NCBI GenBank assembly: GCA_905182555.1 | Contig: CAJJBX010000026.1 | Span: forward strand, 1 to 49,358 | DNA from: an uncultured Ilumatobacter sp. | GTDB taxonomy: Bacteria > Actinomycetota > Acidimicrobiia > Acidimicrobiales > Ilumatobacteraceae | Direction: 5' to 3' | DNA length: 49,358 bases | In this document: positions 1 through 7,012 of the stretch, piece by piece | How the letters are laid out: every line of letters begins with the position of its first letter | Numbering within the stretch: the first letter of the stretch is position 1 | The notes under the pieces: generated by a model | Told to the model about the DNA's origin: nothing | Databases searched by the model: none | Seen by the model: the letters and a program-made list of their open reading frames with translations, nothing else | Translations under genes and position numbers: made by a program

Positions 1-323
1 CCGTCGAGACCCCTGGCAACACGATCGGCCCAGGATCGCAGTTCGTCGCGATCCATGGCGTTATCGAGGCTGGTCATCGGAACCCGATGCTCGACGGGAG
101 AAAACGCTGTGCTGATCAATCCGCCAACCCGACCAGACGGCGAATCTGGAACGATCAGGTCGGGGTGCTCGGCCTCGAGCGCGCGGAGTTCTCGTGCCAG
201 TGCGTCATAGTCGGCGTCGTCGATCTCAGGGTCGTCAAGCGTGTGATAGCGCTCGTTGTGATGGGCGACCTGGGCACGCAGTTCGCCAACACGTTGTTGC
301 GGGGAAGTCGCGCCAGAGCTCAT
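1..323 (-). CDS. ligA: NAD-dependent DNA ligase LigA, N-terminal part (runs off the window)
   Basis: The first about 107 residues of LigA, which seals nicks during replication and repair using NAD+. Reading down from ATG 321-323, the protein has the adenylation subdomain Ia signature: an HNERYH segment, DADYDAL, a helix ending LEAEHPDL, then PDSPSGRVGG, followed by HRVPMTSLDNA. These are the NMN-binding residues and the conserved link into the nucleotidyltransferase domain. The gene continues beyond base 1, so the active-site KxDG lysine is not visible. It lies downstream of the MetE-like gene with a 56-base gap, in the order desulfurase - mnmA - metE-like - ligA known from actinobacteria. 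No stop falls within the visible part, and the identification is strong. Confidence 0.93.
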   Translation of the reverse strand, partial: MSSGATSPQQRVGELRAQVAHHNERYHTLDDPEIDDADYDALARELRALEAEHPDLIVPDSPSGRVGGLISTAFSPVEHRVPMTSLDNAMDRDELRSWADRVARGLD

Positions 324-358
324 CAGATCGCAGCGTATTGGAACGGCATCCCGCTCGA

Positions 359-382
359 CTCAACCGGCGACTCAACCGGTCA
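359..382. repeat. Two-copy 12-base direct repeat
   Basis: Two tandem copies of a 12-base unit (CTCAACCGGCGA and CTCAACCGGTCA, differing at the end) span the stop of the MetE-like gene and the leader of ligA. This is one of several short tandem repeats sitting at gene ends in this window. No function is claimed. Confidence 0.6.
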
Positions 383-1309
383 GGCGCCAAGCGCGAAGCG
401 CGTCGCGTTGGCCTGGTCTTTCACCCGCTTGGAGATTTCAGCCGTCATCCGGGCGAGCCGACGGGCCACCGAGACCGCGTGTGCGTCAAGACTGCCGCCA
501 GGCGTGACCATGCTCTGACGACGCAGCGCCACCGGGTCGCATCCACGCGCCACCAGTTCGCACCAAAGTTCGCTGAGCTGACGCCAATACCGTTCGGAGG
601 TGGAAGCGAGCGGCCCCCCGGTTGGAACAACACCCCAAGCAATAACGCCACCGTCGTCGAGGAACCGATTGATATATCCGGCCCAGTCGAGCAGCTTTTC
701 GTCGACCGGCACCGAAATAACTCCTGGGCCGGCAGCAAGCATCGTGGCAAGGTCGCAGAGTTCTTCGCAATGGATGCCGACGACGACGTCCACGGGCAGC
801 GACGCCATCGCACTGGAGATCACGTCGATCGCATGATCAGGCGGGATTGCAAAGTCGGGTGACATCAGGTCAGCAAGCGCCGGCTCGTCGAGCATGACGA
901 GTTGCGGCGAAGCGGGCAATGCACCGGAAATCTCCGCAGCCACGTCGCGCAACTTGCTCCGAACCACCTTGATCGCCAGCGCGAACGCTTCGGCCGGCTC
1001 GACGCCTGCCGCGTAGAGCGATGCGCCGATCGTCAACGGGCCAGGAAGGTGCCAGGTGACCGGAAGCCCGTCGAGCGACACATTGCGGGCCAGGTTGAGG
1101 AAGGCGTGCAACCCGGCGAACGCTGAATCGTCGAGGCGCTCCGTCGCCAGTGCGTCGGCAGTGAACGCCGCCACGTTCGGCAGCGACGGGATCGTGGCAA
1201 TCTCGAATTCGCCCATAGCAAAAGCCGCGGCAGCTGCCGCGTCGCGGTGCGGCAGTGCGCCGACGCTTGTCGCTGCCCCGTTGGCAAAACGGCTGTCCCT
1301 TGCGATCAC
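380..1309 (-). CDS. MetE-like (cobalamin-independent methionine synthase/UROD fold) protein
   Basis: A 309-residue protein resembling the C-terminal catalytic half of cobalamin-independent methionine synthase, a (beta/alpha)8 barrel of the UROD/MetE superfamily. Visible cues are an N-terminal TSVGALPHRD motif, HLPGPLTIG, VMLDEPAL, and a metal-ligand-like GIHCEE with WGVVPTGG near the end. It is far shorter than full MetE (about 750 residues), so it lacks the N-terminal half and probably does not carry out normal folate-dependent methionine synthesis. The same short protein sits between mnmA and ligA in mycobacteria (the Rv3015c position), so its role may concern tRNA or sulfur metabolism. That is inference from position. 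The start is GTG at 1307-1309. Confidence 0.75.
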   Translation of the reverse strand: MIARDSRFANGAATSVGALPHRDAAAAAAFAMGEFEIATIPSLPNVAAFTADALATERLDDSAFAGLHAFLNLARNVSLDGLPVTWHLPGPLTIGASLYAAGVEPAEAFALAIKVVRSKLRDVAAEISGALPASPQLVMLDEPALADLMSPDFAIPPDHAIDVISSAMASLPVDVVVGIHCEELCDLATMLAAGPGVISVPVDEKLLDWAGYINRFLDDGGVIAWGVVPTGGPLASTSERYWRQLSELWCELVARGCDPVALRRQSMVTPGGSLDAHAVSVARRLARMTAEISKRVKDQANATRFALGA

Positions 1310-1416
1310 GCGTTCATCGTTCCACGCAGGAGCCCCTACAACCGAATCCGACTGACTGTGAAAATGATCTGTCGGCGACTGTCGTGAGAGCCCTCAGTTC
1401 CCGGCAACATGTGTAC

Positions 1417-2314
1417 ATGGCTTCGGTGGACATAACCGCGCTGAGCGCGCGCAGTGCAGCATGGGTAGCGCGCGTCGCGTGGATTGTTGTCGCCGTGTTC
1501 GGCGGAGCAGCCCTGCAGGGCGCTGTTGCCGGCCGGAGTGACGTCGTGCGCTGGACCACTGCCATCGGCGGTTGGGCCCCGTGGGGCGCTGTGATGCTTA
1601 CGTTGGCGATCCCCTCGGTGCGTTCTTTGACCATCGCTCGCGTGGTCGCTCCATTGGCCCTTCCCGTCACCATCGGCGCAGCCGTCGGCGGCGCTGAGGC
1701 AATCGGAGGTTGCGACTCTCGCTCTTCCTGCAGGCATTGCTCTGTTCGCCATTTTCACCGCCGACGTCGGCCGCCAGTTCGTCCAAGCGTCCTCGTATGG
1801 CGACGAGGAGCGACTCCCCCTGCGTTTTCCGGTCGCAGCGGGCACCGCGGCCATCGTCACGTGGGTCATGTGGGCGCCGAGCATCGTGTTCGGCCCACTT
1901 CTGCTCGCCGCCAAGTCGTACCTGTTCGGCGGGCTCCTCAGCGCGATTGGCCTGGCCGGCCTCATCCTGCTCGTCCCTCGCTGGCATCGGTTCTCACGTC
2001 GTTGGCTCGTCCTGGTCCCTGCAGGCCTGGTGGTCCACGACCCCGTCGTCCTGGCCGACACGCTCATGGTTCGTTCCGACCAGCTCGGCGGCATGCGCCT
2101 CGCCCCTGTCGACACCGAAGCGGCCGACCTCACCGGCCCGGCCAGCGGCTATGCCCTCGAAGTGCAGTCACTTGAAACCGTCACGACTGTCTTTGCGTTC
2201 ACCCCGCAAGACCCGGGCGGCAAAGCCATCCACATGACCGGCTTTCTGATCAGCCCCAGCCGGCCGGGCGAAGCACTCGCGGCGGCCGCGAACCGCGGCA
2301 TTCCCCTTCTCTAA
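1417..2314 (+). CDS. Multi-pass membrane protein of unknown function, frameshifted
   Basis: A hydrophobic protein that I do not recognise. It reads cleanly from ATG 1417 in one frame (VARVAWIVVAVFGG, GGWAPWGAVMLTLAIP, VVAPLALPVTIGAAVGG) to about 1705, then continues in the +1 frame (ATLALPAGIALFAIFTADVGR, WVMWAPSIVFGPLLLAAKS, GGLLSAIGLAGLILLVPRW) to the TAA at 2312-2314. Removing one base of the GG doublet near 1706-1710 joins the two halves into about 298 residues with five or six membrane segments. The gene lies on the plus strand between mnmA and the MetE-like gene, which are on the minus strand. The break may be a base-call error or a real mutation. The C-terminal end runs into a 12-base tandem repeat that supplies the stop codon. 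Confidence 0.6.
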
Positions 2315-2368
2315 AACGCGCTCTAAAACGCGCTCTCAAACGCGCTCTCAACCGCGCTCTCAACGGCG
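2309..2368. repeat. 12-base tandem repeat, five copies
   Basis: Five consecutive 12-base units, consensus CTCTmAAACGCG, drift from CTCTAAAACGCG through CTCTCAAACGCG to CTCTCAACCGCG. The first unit carries the TAA stop of the upstream membrane gene, and the array ends 9 bases before the mnmA stop on the other strand. It fills the gap between two convergent genes. There is no inverted symmetry, so it is not a hairpin terminator. Confidence 0.85.
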
Positions 2369-2376
2369 TGGCAGAT

Positions 2377-3432
2377 TCAGTCGGCGATTCCGCCACCAAG
2401 CACGGACGTGTCAGACAGGTCGTAGAACACGACGCTCTGGCCGGGAGCAATCCGGCGCTGCTGCTCGGCCCACACGATGTCGACATGATCGTCAACGCCC
2501 TCGTTGAACACCTTGATCGTCGCAGCCTGCGGAGTCCCGTGCGCACTGGCCTGCACGAGCACTTCGCCAGACATCGGGCCGTCGACCCAGGCCATCCGAC
2601 GAACGGTGAGACCGTCGCGCAAAAGGTCGCTGTCGGCCCCCACCGTGACGATCTGGGTCTTGGTGTCAACGTCGATCACGTAGCGCTTCGGGCCGCCCCC
2701 GGGGAGGCCAAGGCCCTTGCGCTGGCCGATCGTGACCATCTCAACCGACTCAACTTCGCCGAGCTTCGCGCCGGAGGTGTCGACAACGTCGGCGCGGTTG
2801 AACGGGATCCGGTCGCCGAGGAACGAGGTCCGCCCGCCGGTCGAGGTGATGAAGCAGACGTCCTGGCTGTCCGGCTTGTCGGCAGTCCGGAGGTCGATTG
2901 AGGCTGCGAGCTCGCGAACCTTCGACTTGTGCATGCCCCCGACCGGGAACATAGTGCGCGCCAACTGCTGCTGATCAAGCATGTGCACGACGTAGCTTTG
3001 ATCTTTGTCGGGATCATCGCCGCGCAACAGCGTGTACGAGCCATTGTCGGTGTGGCCAATGTTCGCGTGGTGGCCAGTCGCTACTGCATCGAAGCCAAGG
3101 AGGTCGGCGCGCTCGGCGAGGCGCGCAAACTTGACGGAACGGTTGCACTCGATGCAGGGGTTCGGCGTCGTGCCGTTTGCGTGAGCTGCGACGTACGGGT
3201 CGACGACGTGCTTGTCGAAATCGTCGCCAAAATTGAACACGAGGTGGTCAATGCCGAGCTGCTGCGCCACTCGACGGGCATCATCAACATCTGAAACGGA
3301 ACAGCACCCGGTATCGCTGTCGCCACCCCACAACTTCATCGTGACGCCAACCACCTCGTGGCCAGCGTCGCGCAGCAACAGGGCGGCAACGGACGAATCG
3401 ACTCCGCCGCTCATCGCGCACATCACCTTCAT
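2377..3432 (-). CDS. mnmA: tRNA-specific 2-thiouridylase MnmA
   Basis: A 351-residue enzyme that adds sulfur to the wobble uridine (s2U34) of Lys, Glu and Gln tRNAs, using ATP and persulfide sulfur from a cysteine desulfurase. The ATP-pyrophosphatase P-loop SGGVDSS is at residues 8-14. Cysteines in NPCIECN (91-97) and SQDVCF (189-194) match the catalytic and persulfide cysteine positions of the family, and the TGHHA motif is near 119-123. The C-terminal beta-barrel is present, giving normal length. The start overlaps the stop of the desulfurase gene by 4 bases (ATGA), indicating translational coupling with its sulfur donor. Confidence 0.96.
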   Translation of the reverse strand: MKVMCAMSGGVDSSVAALLLRDAGHEVVGVTMKLWGGDSDTGCCSVSDVDDARRVAQQLGIDHLVFNFGDDFDKHVVDPYVAAHANGTTPNPCIECNRSVKFARLAERADLLGFDAVATGHHANIGHTDNGSYTLLRGDDPDKDQSYVVHMLDQQQLARTMFPVGGMHKSKVRELAASIDLRTADKPDSQDVCFITSTGGRTSFLGDRIPFNRADVVDTSGAKLGEVESVEMVTIGQRKGLGLPGGGPKRYVIDVDTKTQIVTVGADSDLLRDGLTVRRMAWVDGPMSGEVLVQASAHGTPQAATIKVFNEGVDDHVDIVWAEQQRRIAPGQSVVFYDLSDTSVLGGGIAD

Positions 3433-4589
3433 GCGATACCTCGATCTGTGTGAGAGCGCAGCCGCTGGACTGCCTCGATGATGACGTGCACGCCGCGGTC
3501 GACGTCTGCGTCGGTCGTTGTGTGGCCAAGCGTCAATCGGAGCGCCCCAAGGGACCGCACGGCTGGGACTCCCATGGCAGCAAGTACGTGTGACGGCTCC
3601 ATGGCGCCGCTAGCGCATGCCGATGCTGCAGAGGCGCACACCGCCTCCTCGTCGAGCAAGAAGAGCAGTGCTTCACTCTCGATCCCTTCGATGCACACGT
3701 GTCCGGAGCCAGCGACCTTTTCGCTGCGATCGAGTGTCTCAGTCACACCATTAAGGCGGGCACACAGTTCGTCGACGAGCCGATCGCGCAGTGCAGCAAT
3801 GCGCACAACTTCGGTTGCCCGCTCAGCATCGGTCAATTCCAGCGCGATAGATGCAGCCACAATGCCCGCCGTGTTGTGGGTGCCACTGCGCCGCTCACGC
3901 TCCTGGCCACCGCCGATAATCAAGGGGTTGATCTTCGGGCCGCCGTTCTCGACGAGCACACCGACACCTTTCGGACCGCCGAACTTGTGCGCGCTCAGCG
4001 CGAGCAGGTCGACGTGGGGCGTGACCCGTCGCAAGTCGAGCCAGCAAGGTGCTTGCACCGCGTCGGTGTGCAGTAGCGCACCCGGCGAGTGCCGACGAAC
4101 GACTCGGCGGACCGCTTCGAGGTCGTTGATCGAACCGACTTCGTTGTTGACGGTCATCACGCTGACGATTGCCACGGAACGATCAGCTGCGACGATTTCA
4201 TCGAGCGCTGGGGCAAGCTGACCAAGATCGACACGGCCAGCGTGATCAACACCGACGACAACTCCGCCATGGTGCTCGACCACTTCGAGCACCGCGTGAT
4301 GCTCGGTAGCTGGGCACACTGCGACACCACCTGAGCGAGTGACGGCGCCGGTAATCGCCATGTTGTCGCTCTCGGTTCCGCACCCGGTGAAGACGACGTC
4401 GTTCGGACGGCAACCGAGGACCGCAGCGACGCGGTCGCGTGACTCGTCGACGGCCTGGCGGGCCTGACGGGCGAAACGATGTGAGCCCGATGGGTTGGCG
4501 TACTGGTCGCGCAGGTATGGCAACATCGCCTCGATTGCCTCGGGCCGCATGGGCGCCGACGCTGCGTGGTCGAGGTAGGTGATGGCCAT
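3429..4589 (-). CDS. Cysteine desulfurase (IscS/NifS family)
   Basis: A PLP enzyme converting cysteine to alanine and delivering persulfide sulfur, here most directly to MnmA. Starting at ATG 4587-4589 gives 386 residues with the typical MAITYLDHAAS N-terminus. A GTG 24 bases upstream would add eight residues and is less likely. TEHHAV carries the histidine stacking on PLP, HTDAVQ the aspartate, SAHKFGGPKG the Schiff-base lysine (about residue 202), and SACASGAMEPSHVL the catalytic loop cysteine (about 325). It is coupled to mnmA through a 4-base overlap. It could also supply Fe-S assembly, since no other desulfurase is in the window. Confidence 0.94.
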   Translation of the reverse strand: MAITYLDHAASAPMRPEAIEAMLPYLRDQYANPSGSHRFARQARQAVDESRDRVAAVLGCRPNDVVFTGCGTESDNMAITGAVTRSGGVAVCPATEHHAVLEVVEHHGGVVVGVDHAGRVDLGQLAPALDEIVAADRSVAIVSVMTVNNEVGSINDLEAVRRVVRRHSPGALLHTDAVQAPCWLDLRRVTPHVDLLALSAHKFGGPKGVGVLVENGGPKINPLIIGGGQERERRSGTHNTAGIVAASIALELTDAERATEVVRIAALRDRLVDELCARLNGVTETLDRSEKVAGSGHVCIEGIESEALLFLLDEEAVCASAASACASGAMEPSHVLAAMGVPAVRSLGALRLTLGHTTTDADVDRGVHVIIEAVQRLRSHTDRGIA

Positions 4590-4656
4590 GTCATCAGGCC
4601 CGGACGAATTCACAGGGTTACGCTATCGGCACGGTTGAACCAGCAATACTCCCGAC

Positions 4657-4842
4657 GTGGCCCCGCAGCGTGATCTCAAGTTGAAACCAAACCAACTCAC
4701 TTGGCTGGTGGCCATCATTGTCGTCGGAGTGATCGTCGGCATCGCCGTCGGCGTGTTGTGGGGGCTCGGTGCTGCCGCTGTCACCCTCGCAGCGAGCGAA
4801 GCTACCGAACGCATCTCTCGCAGCCGCCGCAACTCACCCTGA
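4657..4842 (+). CDS. Small single-pass membrane protein (hypothetical)
   Basis: A 61-residue frame starting at GTG, divergent from the desulfurase gene with 67 bases between their starts. It has a short basic, polar N-terminus (about 14 residues), one strong hydrophobic segment (WLVAIIVVGVIVGIAVGVLWG, roughly residues 16-36) continuing into an alanine-rich stretch, and a charged C-terminus ending RSRR. The GxxxG-like spacing in the membrane segment fits helix packing. No family is recognised. The compositional contrast between membrane and flanking parts argues for a real gene, but its small size leaves doubt. Confidence 0.5.
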   Translation: MAPQRDLKLKPNQLTWLVAIIVVGVIVGIAVGVLWGLGAAAVTLAASEATERISRSRRNSP

Positions 4843-5365
4843 TCAGGTGCCTTTGCTTTCCGATTCTGAACACTCACGTGGCGGGACTGGCCGGGCTCGC
4901 AGGACCGACGCCTCACTGATAGCGAGAAATAACACTCAGTAGATACGCCCCGGGGTGCACTTGGAGGTGACGCTGGCAGCTGATTGCGGGGGCCAGCTGA
5001 TCGGCGAGGTCGACTGCCAACGTGGTCGCCCACAGGTTGAGCGCAACGACCGAGTTCAAAGCAGCGAAGAACCAACGAGTAGATCTCGGCCTCGGCGTTG
5101 CAACATCTTCCCGCCGTCATCGAGCGATGAGAGAACGCTGTTGCGGCTTCGGCGGAGTTGAATCGGCCGGGGTTTGCAATGGCCGACTGCGCAGCAACCG
5201 ATCGTGGCGTGGCTGCTGGCGCGACGACTTACGCCCAGGATTTCAGCTGCGGAACTGACGCTGAGGCCAGATTGCCAGCTGAGGTATTCGTCGTGGGGGA
5301 AAATCGGACATCGAAAGAAGTCACACTCTGGGCCAAATCGGGCCGGAATGCGCGACACTGCGCCC
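4843..5365. other. Gene-free stretch with possible decayed coding sequence
   Basis: No convincing intact gene is seen in these 523 bases. On the minus strand, fragments read like former protein: a helix-rich frame around 5265-5180 with SAAEILGVSRR, and, in a different frame, about 5075-4918 with AALNSVVALNLWATTLAVDLADQLAP ending at a TGA near 4918. Neither has a plausible start. The region is probably an eroded gene plus the leader of the following methyltransferase gene. This is a tentative reading of codon texture only. Confidence 0.3.
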
Positions 5366-6115
5366 ATGCTCGGCTACAACTCCACTTCCTACGGCACGGG
5401 GTTCGCCGACGTGTACGACGACTGGTACGGCGATGTCACCGACGTTGCGGCAACGGTCAGCCGAATGGTCGGCCTCGTCGGCCTCGTCGACCCAGCCGGC
5501 CCAGTGCTCGAGTTAGGTGCGGGGACGGGTCGGCTCGCCATCCCACTGGCCCAAGCTGGTTTGGGTGTCACCGCCATTGATTCGAGTCAGGAAATGCTCG
5601 ATCGTTTGCACGCCCTCGACGCGGACGGTTCGGTCACGGTCCTACACGGTGACATGGTCAAGGACCTTCCCGATGGGCCCTTCGCTGCTGCACTCATCGC
5701 CTACAACACCATCTTCAACCTGCTCGACAACGGAGCACAGCAGGCCTGCTTCTCTGCCGTCGCAGCTCGGCTCGCCCCCGACGGTGTCTTCGTCGTCGAG
5801 GCCTTCGTCCCCGAATTGGACACACTGGCAGGCAGCGATGTCTCCGTGCGTTCGATGGCCGTCGACCGTGTGGTGTTGTCTGTGTCTCAGACAACCCCGT
5901 CAAGCCAACAGGGCACATCGCCATCCTCGAGGGTACTCTCGCACCGGAGGGTGCCGTCGGTAAGATCACGGGCGAGGGCGACTCCCGAACAACTCGATGC
6001 AATGGCGACCGCTGCGGGTCTGGTACTCGACGCCCGCCACGCCGACATGGCTGGCACTCCGTTTGACTCCGAGAGCACCCAGCACGTCAGCGTGTACCGC
6101 CGCCTCACCGGCTGA
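5366..6115 (+). CDS. SAM-dependent class I methyltransferase
   Basis: About 249 residues from ATG 5366. The seven-strand methyltransferase fold is evident: motif [17 protein letters not shown], the acidic residue ending strand 2 ([11 protein letters not shown]), HGDMVKDLP and a strand-4 [13 protein letters not shown]. The C-terminal [15 protein letters not shown] and HVSVYRRL are typical of a common actinobacterial methyltransferase family of unknown substrate. The stretch about 5891-5975 reads poorly in the main frame, while the -1 frame gives [20 protein letters not shown], which fits the family better. Two compensating single-base indels are therefore likely here. The gene is monocistronic and convergent with the SDR gene. 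Confidence 0.78.
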   Translation: MLGYNSTSYGTGFADVYDDWYGDVTDVAATVSRMVGLVGLVDPAGPVLELGAGTGRLAIPLAQAGLGVTAIDSSQEMLDRLHALDADGSVTVLHGDMVKDLPDGPFAAALIAYNTIFNLLDNGAQQACFSAVAARLAPDGVFVVEAFVPELDTLAGSDVSVRSMAVDRVVLSVSQTTPSSQQGTSPSSRVLSHRRVPSVRSRARATPEQLDAMATAAGLVLDARHADMAGTPFDSESTQHVSVYRRLTG

Positions 6116-6129
6116 ACCCACTGTCTTGC

Positions 6130-6918
6130 TCAGAACGAGTGGAAACCGCCATCGATTCGGATGATGTCGCCCGTGTGGTACGAGCTGGCCGAGCTGGCGA
6201 GGTATGTCGCAATCCCGGCGAAGTCTTCTTTCGTGCCCCACCGCCGGGATGGGATACGCGGCATGACTTTGTCGACGAACTTGTCCCAACCAAACGCGTT
6301 GGCGGTCATGTCACTTTCGATCCAACCCGGCAGGATCGAGTTGCAGCGAATGTTGTGGCGAGCGTGGGCAACGGCGATGCCGCGCATCATCGCGTTAACA
6401 CCGGCCTTCGTGGCCCCGTAGTGCTGGCCCGATGCTGAGCCAAACTCCGACGATCCCGACGACGTAAACACGATAGATCCACCCGAAAGGTCACCTTCGT
6501 CGAATCGGCCAACCATATGCTTGGCCGCTTCGCGGGCGGTGTAGAACGCTCCGTCGAGGTTGACCGACATAACACGACGCCAGTCCTCGCTGGTCATCTC
6601 GAGGAAGCTCGGCGACGTACCACTCACACCGGCATTAACGAACACCGCGTCAATCCGACCGAGCGCATCGGCAGTCTCTTGCATCGACTCGATCACGGCG
6701 GACTCGTCGCTGACATCACAGACGATCGACAGCAACTCGACGTCATATTCACTCAAAACGTCGAGAGCTCGTTCGTTCTTCTCGGCGTTGGTCCCCCAGA
6801 TCGCCACGTCTGCTCCGTGCGCTGCCAGCCCCTCGGCCATGCCGAGGCCAATGCCGCTGTTCCCTCCGGTAATCAGAGCAACGCGGCCGGTGAGATCGAA
6901 TGGTGAATCGCTGGACAT
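6130..6918 (-). CDS. Short-chain dehydrogenase/reductase (SDR)
   Basis: A classical SDR of 262 residues when started at ATG 6916-6918; the longer frame upstream has no SDR character. The cofactor motif TGGNSGIG follows the first strand, NAGVSG is the NNAG-type motif, a serine lies in FTSSGSS, and YGATKAG gives the catalytic Tyr and Lys. IDGGFHSF at the C-terminus is typical. An NAD(P)-dependent alcohol or sugar dehydrogenase is expected; the substrate cannot be read from sequence. A near-palindrome resembling the operator of the inositol operon lies 10-23 bases upstream of the start (6928-6941), hinting at co-regulation and a cyclitol-related substrate. That link is inference. Confidence 0.85.
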   Translation of the reverse strand: MSSDSPFDLTGRVALITGGNSGIGLGMAEGLAAHGADVAIWGTNAEKNERALDVLSEYDVELLSIVCDVSDESAVIESMQETADALGRIDAVFVNAGVSGTSPSFLEMTSEDWRRVMSVNLDGAFYTAREAAKHMVGRFDEGDLSGGSIVFTSSGSSEFGSASGQHYGATKAGVNAMMRGIAVAHARHNIRCNSILPGWIESDMTANAFGWDKFVDKVMPRIPSRRWGTKEDFAGIATYLASSASSYHTGDIIRIDGGFHSF

Positions 6919-6927
6919 GACAGGACT

Positions 6928-6941
6928 GTAGAGCGTTCTAG
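6928..6941. promoter_or_regulatory. Possible LacI-type operator before the SDR gene
   Basis: The sequence GTAGAGCGTTCTAG matches 11 of 14 positions of the perfect palindrome TTAGAGCGCTCTAA found between iolE and the lacI gene. It sits 10-23 bases upstream of the SDR start and 72 bases upstream of dxs on the other strand. Occupancy would block initiation at the SDR gene. It is suggestive, but a single imperfect match can arise by chance. Confidence 0.4.
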
Positions 6942-7012
6942 AAAGCACGCTGCAATGCGGCCGCGCCAGAGCACGAAGCACCCCGTACCCGGGCGGCCGA
7001 TATCCTCACCCA

